Assembly (NCBI GenBank): GCA_947503275.1
Contig: CANNCZ010000001.1
Location: forward strand, 992,001-1,056,000
DNA: 64,000 nucleotides
Direction: 5' to 3'
Source of the DNA: an uncultured Erythrobacter sp.
GTDB taxonomy: Bacteria > Pseudomonadota > Alphaproteobacteria > Sphingomonadales > Sphingomonadaceae
The notes under the pieces were generated by a model. That model was not told the origin of the DNA. It made no database searches and saw only the letters and a list, made by a program, of their open reading frames with translations. This document shows, piece by piece, positions 8,082 to 18,351 of this stretch. The first letter of the stretch is position 1, and every line of letters begins with the position of its first letter. Both the position numbers and the translations under genes were made by a program.

Positions 8082-9002
8082 ATGGAGATCACCGCGCTTA
8101 TGCGGCATCCCTTTCGCACGCTCGCCCTCGCCTGCGCGCTGTTTTTGGCAGCATGCAGCGGGGGCGATGCTTCGTCTGAACCAAATGCCAATCAGATAGG
8201 GACCACTGCTAATCCTCTGATCTACGAAATCAGCAGCGCCGATGGTGGAGTCGAAGGATGGTTGCTGGGCACCATTCACGCATTACCTGATGGTGTGGAA
8301 TGGCGCACTCCTGCCTTGGAGGAGGTGGTGCTGACTGCTGACCTCCTGCTTGTCGAAATCGCCGATGTGACGGACCGCAACTCCAATGCGGAAACATTCC
8401 AAAGGCTTGCCACTACTCAAGGGCTAGACCCACTTTGGATGCGGGTTGATCCAGAATTGCGTCGCCCGCTCGATACTCTCGTCAATCTCTCAGAGATACC
8501 GCCTGAAAGGTTCCGTTCCATCGAAGATTGGGCGGCGGCGATTATGTTATCGCGAGCGGATGCGCTCGGGTCTCCGCAAAATGGCGTTGATCGTGCGGTA
8601 ATCGGGGAGTTTCAAGATAGAGAAGTGCGCGGGCTTGAAACCACGGCATCGCAGCTCGCAATCTTTGATGATTTGTCGAGCGATGACCAACGTGACTTGT
8701 TGGAAGGCACAGTGCGCGAATGGACCGCGTCACGCGATAATCCCGGCTGGTTAATCCAAGCATGGGCGACGGGTGACGAGACCGTTTTGGAAGAAGCGAC
8801 CAGCACCGGGATATTGGCAGATGCTGGCTTGCGCGAGGCATTGCTGGTTGGTCGCAATCGCAACTGGGTCGCCCAGTTGGAGACCGATCTCGCTCTTCAG
8901 CCTCGACCTTTGATAGCTGTTGGCGCTGCTCACCTTGTGGGTCCGGACGGCCTTGCTGCGATGCTTGAGGCGCGCGGATACACCGTGCGCCGCATGGAGT
9001 GA
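8082..9002 (+). CDS. TraB/GumN family lipoprotein, copy 3
   Basis: A 306-residue TraB/GumN paralogue whose N-terminus is a lipoprotein signal: RHPFRTLALACALFLAACSGG, with a lipobox LAAC and the modified cysteine near residue 25. It is therefore probably membrane-anchored, unlike copies 1 and 2. Family motifs are LLGTIHALPDG and VGAAHLVGPDG. A second in-frame ATG at 8100 gives a more compact signal peptide and may be the true start. The gene lies nine bases behind copy 2. Retention of the motif histidines in all three copies suggests related but separately localised activities; the substrate is unknown. Confidence 0.87.
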   Translation: MEITALMRHPFRTLALACALFLAACSGGDASSEPNANQIGTTANPLIYEISSADGGVEGWLLGTIHALPDGVEWRTPALEEVVLTADLLLVEIADVTDRNSNAETFQRLATTQGLDPLWMRVDPELRRPLDTLVNLSEIPPERFRSIEDWAAAIMLSRADALGSPQNGVDRAVIGEFQDREVRGLETTASQLAIFDDLSSDDQRDLLEGTVREWTASRDNPGWLIQAWATGDETVLEEATSTGILADAGLREALLVGRNRNWVAQLETDLALQPRPLIAVGAAHLVGPDGLAAMLEARGYTVRRME

Positions 9003-9135
9003 GCCTCCAACTTCTATCACTTTTCAGTTGCTTTTCGGCCCGTAACCGCTAGTTGCCCGCGCTTCGGCGTTCTGGTCATCCCTGGAGGCGGCGCGCTGGA
9101 AAAACACTGTAATATGTATTCGAAAGGCTTTTGTT

Positions 9136-9804
9136 ATGAGCGACGCTCTCACACTGCCGGCTGAAACGCGCGAACGGGCAGGCAAGGGAGCCTCCCGTGC
9201 ACTTCGCCGCGAAGGTCGGATCCCCGCTGTTGTTTACGGCGGCAAGGAAGAACCCATTACGATCCACGTTGAGGAAAAGGAACTCGTCCGTCAGTTGATG
9301 ACCGGCCAGTTCATGAACTCCATCGTGCAGATCGAGCTTGGCAAAGACACAATCCGCGCCATTCCCAAAGACGTCGCCTTGCACCCGGTCACAGACCGCC
9401 CAACCCACGCCGATTTCTTCCGCCTCGCAAAAGGCGGCAAGATTGAAGTCAGCGTGCCGGTGGTCTTCACCAACGAAGAAGAATCGCCCGGCCTTAAGAA
9501 GGGCGGCGTTCTCAACGTGGTCCGTCACGATCTGGAACTGGTCTGCGAAAACGACAAAATTCCTGGCGAGATCGAAATCGATGTCACCGGTAAGGAAGTT
9601 GGCGATTCGATCCATATCAGCGAAGTGAACCTGCCAGCAGGCAGCGAAAGCGCGATCACCGATCGCGACTTCACCATTGCAACGCTCGTCGCTCCATCCG
9701 CTCTCAAGAAGAGCGAAGAAGAGGACGAAGAGGTCGAAGAGATTGCAGCAGATGCTGTCGAAGCGACTTCGCAGAAAGCGGAAGAAGAGGAAGGCGGCGA
9801 ATAA
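9136..9804 (+). CDS. rplY: 50S ribosomal protein L25/general stress protein Ctc
   Basis: A 222-residue L25 of the long Ctc type. The N-terminal domain (about residues 1-95) binds 5S rRNA and includes the [21 protein letters not shown] motif. A second beta-rich domain follows to about residue 190, and a highly acidic tail ([10 protein letters not shown] and beyond) is characteristic of this type. It is followed by pth, the usual order in many bacteria, but a strong terminator at 9837-9871 separates the two. Start supported by a GAAAGG element upstream. Confidence 0.96.
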   Translation: MSDALTLPAETRERAGKGASRALRREGRIPAVVYGGKEEPITIHVEEKELVRQLMTGQFMNSIVQIELGKDTIRAIPKDVALHPVTDRPTHADFFRLAKGGKIEVSVPVVFTNEEESPGLKKGGVLNVVRHDLELVCENDKIPGEIEIDVTGKEVGDSIHISEVNLPAGSESAITDRDFTIATLVAPSALKKSEEEDEEVEEIAADAVEATSQKAEEEEGGE

Positions 9805-9836
9805 GCCACTGACCCTTTTACAACAAATCACCAAGG

Positions 9837-9871
9837 CGCGGAGTTGGGCAACCAACTCCGCGTTTTTTTTT
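9837..9871 (+). terminator. strong rho-independent terminator after rplY
   Basis: An 11-bp perfect GC-rich stem (9837-9847 with 9852-9862) closes a GCAA tetraloop and runs straight into nine T residues (9863-9871). It ends the rplY transcript and should uncouple pth from it. Confidence 0.95.
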
Positions 9872-9996
9872 GTTTGTGCTCCCCATTCGGGGGCTCTTTC
9901 CTCGCTCGAGCGACCTAAGGGTCGCGTCGCGCATGCAACGCGCAAAACAAAGAACTCCCCGCTTGCCCCCTGTCGCACGCTCGCTATCTAACCCTC

Positions 9997-10569
9997 ATGC
10001 AAATCTGGACAGGCCTAGGAAATCCCGGACCACAGCACGCGCTGCAACGGCACAATGTCGGCTTTATGGCGATGGACGTCATTGCCGACATGCACCGCTT
10101 TGGCCCGGTGCAAAAGAAGTTCCAAGGCTGGGTTCAGGAAGGGCGCATCGGCACCGAGAAAATCCTGCTGCTCAAACCCGCGACCTATATGAATGAAAGC
10201 GGGCGCAGTGTGGGTGAGGCGATGCGGTTCTATAAGCTGGAACTGGACGCGCTTACGGTGTTTCACGACGAGCTAGACCTCGCGCCGTTCAAGATCAAAG
10301 TGAAACAAGGCGGCGGTCATGCCGGTCACAATGGCCTGCGCTCAATTGACCAGCATCTGGGCGCAGATTTCCGACGAGTGCGCATCGGCATTGGCCATCC
10401 GGGACATAAAGACCGCGTGCACGGCTATGTGCTCGGCAATTATGCAAAGGTCGAACAAGACCCGCTCGCTGCAATGCTGGGCGCGATCAGCGCATCGGCG
10501 GACTGGCTCGCGGAGCACAATGACCCACGATTTATGAGCGAGATAGCGCTGCGCCAACAAGACGGCTAA
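9997..10569 (+). CDS. pth: peptidyl-tRNA hydrolase
   Basis: A 190-residue Pth that releases tRNA from stalled peptidyl-tRNA in the cytoplasm. The catalytic and binding residues are visible: GLGNPG at residues 6-11 (N9), the catalytic histidine H19 in RHNVGF, KPATYMNESG at 60-69, D91 in FHDELD, and GGGHAGHNGLRS. Length matches the family. It follows rplY, but a terminator lies between them and the gene probably uses its own promoter in 9872-9996. Confidence 0.97.
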   Translation: MQIWTGLGNPGPQHALQRHNVGFMAMDVIADMHRFGPVQKKFQGWVQEGRIGTEKILLLKPATYMNESGRSVGEAMRFYKLELDALTVFHDELDLAPFKIKVKQGGGHAGHNGLRSIDQHLGADFRRVRIGIGHPGHKDRVHGYVLGNYAKVEQDPLAAMLGAISASADWLAEHNDPRFMSEIALRQQDG

Positions 10570-10594
10570 ACACTACCCCCAAAGGAGCCCCCAA

Positions 10595-11587
10595 ATGCCA
10601 CAGATCAACCGCCGCACGCTGCTTGCAGGTGCCGCTGCAACAACCGCTCTGACCGCAGCTGCTAACACCGCAGCACAGCCGGTTATCCGAACGCAGCCCA
10701 ACATTCGCGGCAAAAGCATCCTAATCACCGGGTGTTCGACCGGATTTGGCCGCCTCGCCGCAGAACACTACGCCCGCGAAGGCGCTCGCGTGTTCGCGAC
10801 GATGCGCAACCTCCCCCGCACCGAGGCGGACGAATTGCGCACCCTCGCCTCCGACGAAGGGCTCGACTTGCATGTGATCGAAATTGACGTTCTGTCTGAT
10901 GATCAAGTCGCGACTGGCGTCGCCAAAGCTATCGAATTGAATGGCGGCCCGATTGATGTTTTGATCAACAATGCCGGGATCTCGTTCGGCGGCCCCATCG
11001 AAATTCAGGACATGGAAGCAACCCAGCTGACGTTTGACACGAATGTCTTTGGTGCTCAGCGGATGATCCGCGCGGTTCTGCCCAGCATGCGTGAGGCTCG
11101 CCGTGGTTTGATCCTCAACATCACATCCCAATTGGGCCGGGTTATAGCGCCCAGTTACGGCATGTACTCACCCAGCAAATTCGCGCTTGAGGCGCTTAGT
11201 GAAGGCCTCGCCTATGAGCTGGTCCCGCACAATATCGACGTGACTATTATTGAGCCCGGCGGCTATCCGACGATGATCTGGTCGAATTCGAACACGAACA
11301 GCGTCGCCCTGCTCGAACGCTCCGATGACACGCATACATCGGGCTATCCCGCGTTGGTAGACAGACTGGGGAAGCGCACCGGCGGCGGATCGACCGACCC
11401 AATGGACGTGCCCCGCGCCATGGCCAATGTGATCGCTCAAGCACCCGGCGTGCGCCCCCTGCGCGTGGCCGTGCATCCGGGTGGAAAGCCGCAAATGCCG
11501 ATCAATGCCCTCACCGCCGAGGTGCAAGTCGGTTGGCTGGGTGAGAGCCCGTATGGTCCGTGGATCAAGGATGTGCACAACATCTGA
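10595..11587 (+). CDS. SDR family oxidoreductase with Tat-like signal
   Basis: A 330-residue classical short-chain dehydrogenase. After a 30-residue N-terminal extension come the Rossmann glycine motif TGCSTGFG, the NNAG motif, a catalytic serine in ITSQLG and YGMYSPSK (YxxxK). The N-terminus is MPQINRRTLLAGAAA followed by an alanine-rich hydrophobic run, which reads as a twin-arginine signal; that is unusual for a nicotinamide-dependent enzyme. The substrate cannot be told. It lies 25 bases behind pth, with AAAGGAG upstream of its ATG, so it may be co-transcribed. Alternatively the RR segment may be a retained N-terminal anchor. Confidence 0.88.
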   Translation: MPQINRRTLLAGAAATTALTAAANTAAQPVIRTQPNIRGKSILITGCSTGFGRLAAEHYAREGARVFATMRNLPRTEADELRTLASDEGLDLHVIEIDVLSDDQVATGVAKAIELNGGPIDVLINNAGISFGGPIEIQDMEATQLTFDTNVFGAQRMIRAVLPSMREARRGLILNITSQLGRVIAPSYGMYSPSKFALEALSEGLAYELVPHNIDVTIIEPGGYPTMIWSNSNTNSVALLERSDDTHTSGYPALVDRLGKRTGGGSTDPMDVPRAMANVIAQAPGVRPLRVAVHPGGKPQMPINALTAEVQVGWLGESPYGPWIKDVHNI

Positions 11588-11714
11588 TCAGGTTACACCC
11601 CCCAATTCGCGTGGCCCATAGTGGGACAAGCGGATCGTTCGAACAGACGCGTTTGGAGCAGGATGGTAAGCGATTGCTTAACCAATTCTCCTTCGAACAG
11701 GGATCTTCGAACCG

Positions 11715-11933
11715 ATGCGCTCATTCAACATCTTCCACGCTTTGATTGTGATCACCGCACTCGGCATCGCCGCCCAGCCTGTGCACGCGCTCAAACCTCC
11801 TCCCAAAGATCCACCGGTCAGCAGCTCGTCGGGTGGCGGCACGCCTGTGCCAGAGCCATCCAGCCTGATCCTTTTCGGTGCAGGCGCAGCGGCATTCATG
11901 CTGACAAAACGCCGCCGCAAAACCGACGCATAA
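11715..11933 (+). CDS. minimal PEP-CTERM sorting protein
   Basis: A 72-residue protein made of almost nothing but sorting signals. It has an N-terminal signal peptide (to about PVHALK), a proline/serine/glycine linker, then the C-terminal tripartite PEP-CTERM signal: VPEPSS, a hydrophobic helix (LILFGAGAAAFMLT) and a basic tail KRRRK. In other bacteria such signals are processed by an exosortase during export of extracellular matrix proteins. No exosortase is seen in the window. A perfect terminator follows directly (11960-12000), so it is a complete monocistronic unit. TTCGAA occurs three times in the 80 bases upstream. Confidence 0.8.
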   Translation: MRSFNIFHALIVITALGIAAQPVHALKPPPKDPPVSSSSGGGTPVPEPSSLILFGAGAAAFMLTKRRRKTDA

Positions 11934-11959
11934 AACAAGCACGGCAGTTTTGCCTGATA

Positions 11960-12000
11960 GAGGCGCGCCTTCCTAGCGGTTCGAAGGCGCGCCTCTTTTT
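11960..12000 (+). terminator. rho-independent terminator after the PEP-CTERM gene
   Basis: A 13-bp perfect stem, GAGGCGCGCCTTC (11960-11972) with its complement at 11983-11995, encloses a 10-base loop and is followed by five T residues. Confidence 0.93.
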
Positions 12001-12109
12001 GTGTGCCTTACTTCATGCCTTTGGACGCAATCGCAACGCAGCCTCTGGTCAAGTCACAGTCGCCTCGTTAAAGCGCGCCCTTTCTCAAGCGTAACAAAGC
12101 GAGCTTCCC

Positions 12110-13210
12110 ATGGGTTTCCGTTGCGGGATCGTGGGCCTGCCCAATGTCGGCAAGTCCACCCTTTTCAATGCACTCACCGAAACGCAGGCCGCACAGGCTG
12201 CGAATTATCCGTTCTGCACAATTGAACCGAATGTCGGCCAAGTCGCGGTGCCTGATGAGCGTCTGGACAAAATTGCCGCGATTGCGAGCAGCGCGAAGAT
12301 CATCCCAACACAGCTTGGTTTTGTTGATATTGCGGGCCTCGTCAAAGGGGCGAGCGCTGGTGAGGGTCTGGGCAACCAATTCCTCGGTAATATCCGCGAA
12401 GTTGATGCGATTGTGCATGTGCTGCGGTGCTTCGAAGATGACGACATTCAGCACGTCTCTAACACCGTCGATCCTTTGACCGATGCCGAAGTGGTTGAGA
12501 CGGAGCTGATGCTGTCAGATCTTGAGAGCCTAGAAAAGCGTGTCCCAAATGCGGAAAAACGCGGCAAAAGTGGCGATAAAGAAGCAAAAGCGCTCGCCAG
12601 CGTGCTTGGCCAAGCGTTGGATCTTTTAAAAGAAGGCAAGCCAGCGCGCTTGACCGTGCCCGAAGGGGAAGAAGAGGAACGCCTTTTCGCGCAAGCACAG
12701 CTGCTCACCGCAAAACCGGTTTTGTATGTGTGCAATGTCGCTGAAGAGGATGCCGCAGATGGCAATGAACTATCAGCAAAGGTGTTTGCAAAGGCCGAGG
12801 CTGAAGGCGCGCAAGCCGTCGTCGTTTCCGCTGCGATCGAATCCGAGCTGGTAGAGATGCCGTTGGAAGATCGCGCGGAATATCTGACCGAATTGGGCCT
12901 AGAGGAAAGCGGCCTCGCCCGTGTGATCCGCGCTGGATACACTTTGCTGGGCCTGCAAACCTTCTTCACCGCCGGCCCCAAAGAATCGCGTGCATGGACG
13001 TTCCCCGCAGGCGCAAAGGCTCCGCAGGCTGCAGGCGAAATTCACACAGATTTTGAGAAGGGCTTCATCCGTGCAGAGACAATTGCCTATGCCGATTATA
13101 TCGAGCTGAACGGGGAAGCCGGGGCGAAAGACGCCGGCAAAATGCGTCAAGAAGGCAAGGATTACGACGTGCAAGACGGCGATGTGATGCTGTTCAAATT
13201 CAACGTTTGA
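12110..13210 (+). CDS. ychF: redox-regulated ATPase/GTPase YchF (OBG family)
   Basis: A 366-residue YchF, a ribosome-associated P-loop protein that hydrolyses ATP rather than GTP. The Walker [10 protein letters not shown] is at residues 9-17, and DIAGLVKGA (G3) follows with EGLGNQFL. The usual NKxD is replaced by NVAEED, the family signature for ATP preference. A coiled-coil insert and a C-terminal TGS domain ([20 protein letters not shown]) complete the normal architecture. It is monocistronic, between the PEP-CTERM gene's terminator and a convergent gene. Confidence 0.97.
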   Translation: MGFRCGIVGLPNVGKSTLFNALTETQAAQAANYPFCTIEPNVGQVAVPDERLDKIAAIASSAKIIPTQLGFVDIAGLVKGASAGEGLGNQFLGNIREVDAIVHVLRCFEDDDIQHVSNTVDPLTDAEVVETELMLSDLESLEKRVPNAEKRGKSGDKEAKALASVLGQALDLLKEGKPARLTVPEGEEEERLFAQAQLLTAKPVLYVCNVAEEDAADGNELSAKVFAKAEAEGAQAVVVSAAIESELVEMPLEDRAEYLTELGLEESGLARVIRAGYTLLGLQTFFTAGPKESRAWTFPAGAKAPQAAGEIHTDFEKGFIRAETIAYADYIELNGEAGAKDAGKMRQEGKDYDVQDGDVMLFKFNV

Positions 13211-13249
13211 GGCAAATTTGGGCGCTATCAGCGCTCTTGCAGCCCAACG

Positions 13250-13660
13250 CTATTGCGGTGCTGGCACCATTGGCAGCTTGCATTCCGGCCTATTTGAACG
13301 CTCAAAATAAAGAGTGCCGTACACATCCGGTGAAGTTGCTCGGTTAACATCGACAATCAAAACGTCGCTGTCACAAGGACCCATAGGAGCATTGAGGCTT
13401 TCGCACCGATACCGCAATCGGACTGGTCTGGTTGTTGAGGCGTCAGTCGCCAGTGCATCGCACCCGGACAACAACACCGCCAACTCGGCCGTTGGCATGG
13501 GTTTGTTATCCAAACCATACGCCCTAAATCGCATATCATCCAACGTGCTCACGTCGCCGCGCTCCAAAGCGCTGGCTGCGGTCACAACGATATCGGAAGG
13601 GTATTCGGGTTCGGCGCTAACCTGTGCGAGCACAGAAACGGCCAAGATCAACTCAAACAT
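13250..13660 (-). CDS. hypothetical secreted protein
   Basis: A 136-residue protein with an N-terminal hydrophobic stretch MFELILAVSVLAQVSAEPE that reads as a signal peptide cleaved after VSA. The rest has four cysteines (GCDAL, RYRCES, GPCDSD and PECKL), compatible with two disulfides in the periplasm. I recognise no family. It is convergent with ychF and lies upstream of nothing in particular on its strand; its 3' end is 40 bases from the ychF stop. Coding potential is supported by the signal peptide and cysteine pattern only. Confidence 0.6.
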   Translation of the reverse strand: MFELILAVSVLAQVSAEPEYPSDIVVTAASALERGDVSTLDDMRFRAYGLDNKPMPTAELAVLLSGCDALATDASTTRPVRLRYRCESLNAPMGPCDSDVLIVDVNRATSPDVYGTLYFERSNRPECKLPMVPAPQ

Positions 13661-13741
13661 AGTGTTGTTCTATCTGGAGCGCCGATGCCCCTCCTGCACA
13701 CCTGAACAAGCAGGCGCACAGGAGGGAGCAAAGCAATTTGG

Positions 13742-13954
13742 TTAGTCAGCAGCGGATAGGTTGATCGCGCTTTCTTTACCGTTGCGGCCAATTTCAACTT
13801 CGAAGTTCAGGCGCTGCTCTTTGTCGAGCGTCTGCATGCCAGCTGCCTGTACGGCGCTGATGTGCACGAAGCTATCGTTCGAGCCGTCGTCAGGCTGAAT
13901 GAAGCCATAGCCTTTGTCGGTGTTGAAGAATTTTACTGTTCCGGTCTTGCTCAT
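13742..13954 (-). CDS. cspA: cold-shock domain protein
   Basis: A 70-residue single cold-shock domain protein, an RNA/ssDNA-binding OB fold. Both nucleic-acid motifs are present: KGYGFIQ (RNP1) and DSFVHIS (RNP2), after the usual MSKTGTVKFFNTD start. The ATG at 13954 has an AAGGA site upstream; an earlier ATG at 13990 is unlikely. About 270 bases without a gene precede it (to 14226), which would allow a long cold-shock type 5' leader. I see no defined secondary structure there. The gene symbol is generic; paralogues are common in these genomes. Confidence 0.95.
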   Translation of the reverse strand: MSKTGTVKFFNTDKGYGFIQPDDGSNDSFVHISAVQAAGMQTLDKEQRLNFEVEIGRNGKESAINLSAAD

Positions 13955-14226
13955 GATCGTTCCTTTCAAGAACTCATGGTGTTGCCGCACTGCATTGTGC
14001 AGAGCGGTCGCGCGTCAAATCGTCAAATGAAAGGAAGTCGTAGTCTGGTTTACGCCGGGGCCGGTAAAGGCAAGCGGCGGTCGTCAAAATTCGAAGCCCG
14101 TTGCAAATTTCAACGTCTGCGATCCTCTGATACCAGCATTTTAGCAAAGCATACAAACGATTAATTCACGAGTGCTGTCACAATCGGACAAAACCGCGCA
14201 ATTATGGGGTCACCCAAGCGCTCCTA

Positions 14227-16068
14227 TCAATGTCGCCCGAACAGCTTTTCGACATCGTCCATGCCCAGTTTCACCCATGTGGGCCGCCCATGATTGCATT
14301 GCCCGGATCGCGGGGTTGCTTCCATCTCGCGCAGTAGCGCATTCATCTCCGCAACGCTCAGCACGCGCCCTGCCCGCACCGATCCGTGGCACGCCATGGT
14401 CGCCAGCACATATTCGAGGCGTTCGGCCAACAACAACGATCCGCTATCATCCTGCTTGCCGTGTTTGGCGATGTCGTCGGCGAGGTCTTGGAGCAGTTTG
14501 CTCGTATCCGCCTTGGCAATGGCAGAGGGCACTGCGCGCACCAGCATAGCGGCGGGACCAAAGCGTTCGACTGCAAGCCCAAATCGCGCCAGCCCTTCAG
14601 CAGCATCCTCCAACCGGTCGCAATCTGCTTCGTCCATTTCGACCACATCGGGGACCAGGAGAGCCTGACTGCGAGTCACCGCATCGTGAGCGCCCGCGCG
14701 CTTCAACCGTTCGAGCACAAGCCGCTCATGCGCAGCGTGTTGATCGACCAGCACCAGCCCATCGGCGCTTTCCGCGACAATATAGGTCTTCGCGACTTGC
14801 CCCCGCGCAATCCCCAACGGATACTCCGCCGCATCCTCAGGCAAAGGCGCGGCTTCTTCGGCGCGGCCCGTGGGCAGCGCCGCATCCCGAGCGTTGCTCG
14901 ATTGCGGAGTCCATCCAGGGCGCGCTTCGGCGACGCGACCTTGGGAAGGTGCGCTCCAATCGCGGCCCTGAAACATGGAACGCAGAGCTGGCGCTTGCTC
15001 CGGCTCCTGCTGCCAATTCTCCATCGCCGCGCGGTCTGGCCCCTGAGCGGAACGCCTATCGCCTGTATCCAAGGCTCTGCGCAAACCGGACACGATAAAG
15101 CCGCGCACATGGGCCGCATCGCGGAACCGTACCTCGGTTTTCGCCGGATGGACGTTCACATCGACATCTTGCGGTGGCACTTCGAGAAATAGCGCGAGCA
15201 CCGCATGGCGATCCCGCGCGAGCATATCGGAATAGGCCCCGCGCACGGCTCCGGTCAGCAGTTTGTCCTTTACCGGGCGACCATTCACGAAGAGGTATTG
15301 ATGATCAGCAACGCCGCGATTGTATGTCGGCAGGCCGGCAATCCCGGTCAGGCGCATCAAGCCATGCGGGGTCTCCCGCTCAAGCTCGATAGCAACCGCA
15401 TTGTCTTTCAACTCGCGCGCAATGATCTGTGCGACACGAGTGGAGAGCTCCTCATCCGCCTGTGTTGACAGCGCCTTTCGAGACTTGCCCTCTGAACCAT
15501 TCTCCATTGTGAAGGCAATGTCAGGCCGCGCCATCGCCAAACGGCGGACAATATCAAGGCACGCGATATACTCGCTGCGCGGTGTGCGCAGGAATTTGCG
15601 TCGCGCTGGCACTTTGGCGAAAATCTGCTCGACCCGAACGCGCGTTCCCACTGGCAGAGCCGCCGGGCCGTCCTCGACCAGTTCGCCGTGATCGACCACC
15701 CGGCGCCATCCGTCATCGGCGCCAGCAACACGGCTTTCGAGCGTTAGTCGCGCGACACTCGCAATCGAAGGCAGCGCCTCCCCGCGAAAACCCAATGTCG
15801 TGACCATCTCAATCGCCTCATCAGGCAATTTTGATGTCGCATGCCGTTCCAAAGCCAGCGCCATGTCGTCGCTGGTCATGCCGCAACCATCATCAGTCAC
15901 CTCTAAACGGGTCAGACCGCCATCCACCAAGGCCACACCGATTCGCCGCGCGCCAGCATCGACGGCGTTCTCAACCAGCTCTTTGAGCGCAGCAGCAGGC
16001 CTTTCGACCACTTCACCTGCGGCGATTCGGTTCACTAGAGCGTTGGGAAGGCGTCGGATTAGGGGCAT
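14227..16068 (-). CDS. mutL: DNA mismatch repair protein MutL (endonuclease-type)
   Basis: A 613-residue MutL that couples MutS recognition to strand removal. The N-terminal GHKL ATPase shows KELVENAVDAGA (E30, N34) and DDGCGM. A low-complexity linker lies around residues 330-430, then the C-terminal dimerisation domain. That domain contains DQHAAHERLVLE (D442), matching the DQHA(x2)E(x4)E metal-binding motif of MutL endonucleases, plus ACHGSVRAG and a CNHGRP variant of CPHGRP. Nicking activity is therefore likely, as expected in lineages without MutH. The start at 16068 gives MPLIRRLPNALVNRIAAGEV. Divergent from mreB. Confidence 0.96.
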   Translation of the reverse strand: MPLIRRLPNALVNRIAAGEVVERPAAALKELVENAVDAGARRIGVALVDGGLTRLEVTDDGCGMTSDDMALALERHATSKLPDEAIEMVTTLGFRGEALPSIASVARLTLESRVAGADDGWRRVVDHGELVEDGPAALPVGTRVRVEQIFAKVPARRKFLRTPRSEYIACLDIVRRLAMARPDIAFTMENGSEGKSRKALSTQADEELSTRVAQIIARELKDNAVAIELERETPHGLMRLTGIAGLPTYNRGVADHQYLFVNGRPVKDKLLTGAVRGAYSDMLARDRHAVLALFLEVPPQDVDVNVHPAKTEVRFRDAAHVRGFIVSGLRRALDTGDRRSAQGPDRAAMENWQQEPEQAPALRSMFQGRDWSAPSQGRVAEARPGWTPQSSNARDAALPTGRAEEAAPLPEDAAEYPLGIARGQVAKTYIVAESADGLVLVDQHAAHERLVLERLKRAGAHDAVTRSQALLVPDVVEMDEADCDRLEDAAEGLARFGLAVERFGPAAMLVRAVPSAIAKADTSKLLQDLADDIAKHGKQDDSGSLLLAERLEYVLATMACHGSVRAGRVLSVAEMNALLREMEATPRSGQCNHGRPTWVKLGMDDVEKLFGRH

Positions 16069-16280
16069 TTGTCGCAGGCTAGCCGTCACACGCCGCAATT
16101 TCGAGGGCTACCGGGGAAAATACCGCCCTGCGTCAACAATAATTTTAGCCTTTTTGGCAAGCTTTCGCTAGGCGACATGGGTCTCGTCAATTTTGGGATC
16201 GATTGCGGACATCCTGTGGACAGAACAACAGTTCACCTCAGGAAACGCGAAAAATCCGGTCTGCTTACGGAAAAAGATAA

Positions 16281-17327
<1,047 letters not shown>

Positions 17328-17394
17328 CAGAGTTCAACGACGATCCACGCGAAGGGCGCGCGGGAGACACAAGACAAGGGATTAGGGCAAGGTC

Positions 17395-18351
17395 ATGGCG
17401 CAGCCATCATCGCGTCGATCGGGCTTTTCGAAAAAGCAGCAGTACTCGGTGTTCACCGGGTATTTGTTGGCGACGCTGGGTGCCGTATTGGGTTTAGCGC
17501 TGTTGGCCCTGTCGCTATGGCAACCGGCCGCGCTGCAACCTTTGCGCGGCGGGGCCAATGACGTCTCTGCAACCATTGGCGAGGCCCCCGCGACAGCGCG
17601 CGCAGGCGGCAACAACACCTGGGACACGATCAGCGCTTATTGGCAAGCTGGCAGCCAGAATGCCGATCTGCGCCGCGAGGTTGAAGTCGCTCGCATCCGG
17701 TTAGCCGAAGCGCAAGCGGTTGAGGCTGAGAACCGCCGCTTAAAGGCGCTGCTTGGACTTGCCGAAGAGAATGTCGAACCCATCGTCTATTCGCGCCTGG
17801 TCGGATCGAGCGCATCGTCCGCGCGCCGGTTCGCCTATCTGGGTGTCGGGACGAATGCCGGCGTCGGGATCGGAATGCCTGTTCATTCAGAGCGCGGCGT
17901 TATTGGCCGAGTGCTTGAGACATCGCGGGCATCATCACGTGTTTTGCTGCTCACTGATAGTGAAAGCGTGTTGCCGGTGCGCCGTGCCTCGGATCAAACA
18001 GTCGCCTTTGCCGAAGGACGCGGTGATGGGTTGCTTCGCATTCGACTGATCAATCTGGGCCTGAACCCGTTGGAGATCGGCGATGTCTTTGTGACCAGCG
18101 GCGCTGGCGGATATTACCGTCCGGGCGTAGCGGTCGCCGTGCTGAGTGAGATCACATCCGATGGCGGCATCGCGCAATTGATCGCTGAGCCATCAGCTAC
18201 CAACTACGTCGTGGTCGAACCGGTGCACGAGACTCTAGCCGTCGAAGCCAGCGGTGTGCGCGATGGCGCTGCGCTCTCGGATGCTGGTTTGGGTGAGGGG
18301 CCCGTCAACACGCCGGAAGACGCCAGTTCAGACGGAAGCTCAGGCGATTGA
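17395..18351 (+). CDS. mreC: rod shape-determining protein MreC
   Basis: A 318-residue bitopic protein that scaffolds the elongasome in the periplasm. A short basic cytoplasmic start (MAQPSSRRSGFSKKQQ) is followed by one membrane helix (about residues 22-42). A coiled coil (LRREVEVARIRLAEAQAVEAENRRL) and the beta-rich MreC domain with YLGVGTNAGVGIGMPV come next. The C-terminal 45 residues are low-complexity. Its stop overlaps the TTG start of mreD (TTGA), indicating translational coupling. Confidence 0.96.
   Translation: MAQPSSRRSGFSKKQQYSVFTGYLLATLGAVLGLALLALSLWQPAALQPLRGGANDVSATIGEAPATARAGGNNTWDTISAYWQAGSQNADLRREVEVARIRLAEAQAVEAENRRLKALLGLAEENVEPIVYSRLVGSSASSARRFAYLGVGTNAGVGIGMPVHSERGVIGRVLETSRASSRVLLLTDSESVLPVRRASDQTVAFAEGRGDGLLRIRLINLGLNPLEIGDVFVTSGAGGYYRPGVAVAVLSEITSDGGIAQLIAEPSATNYVVVEPVHETLAVEASGVRDGAALSDAGLGEGPVNTPEDASSDGSSGD

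Noticed and set aside
13210..13260. Terminator between ychF and the convergent hypothetical gene
   Set aside because: Only a 5-bp GCGCT-ATC-AGCGC hairpin without a T-run is present; too weak to call.
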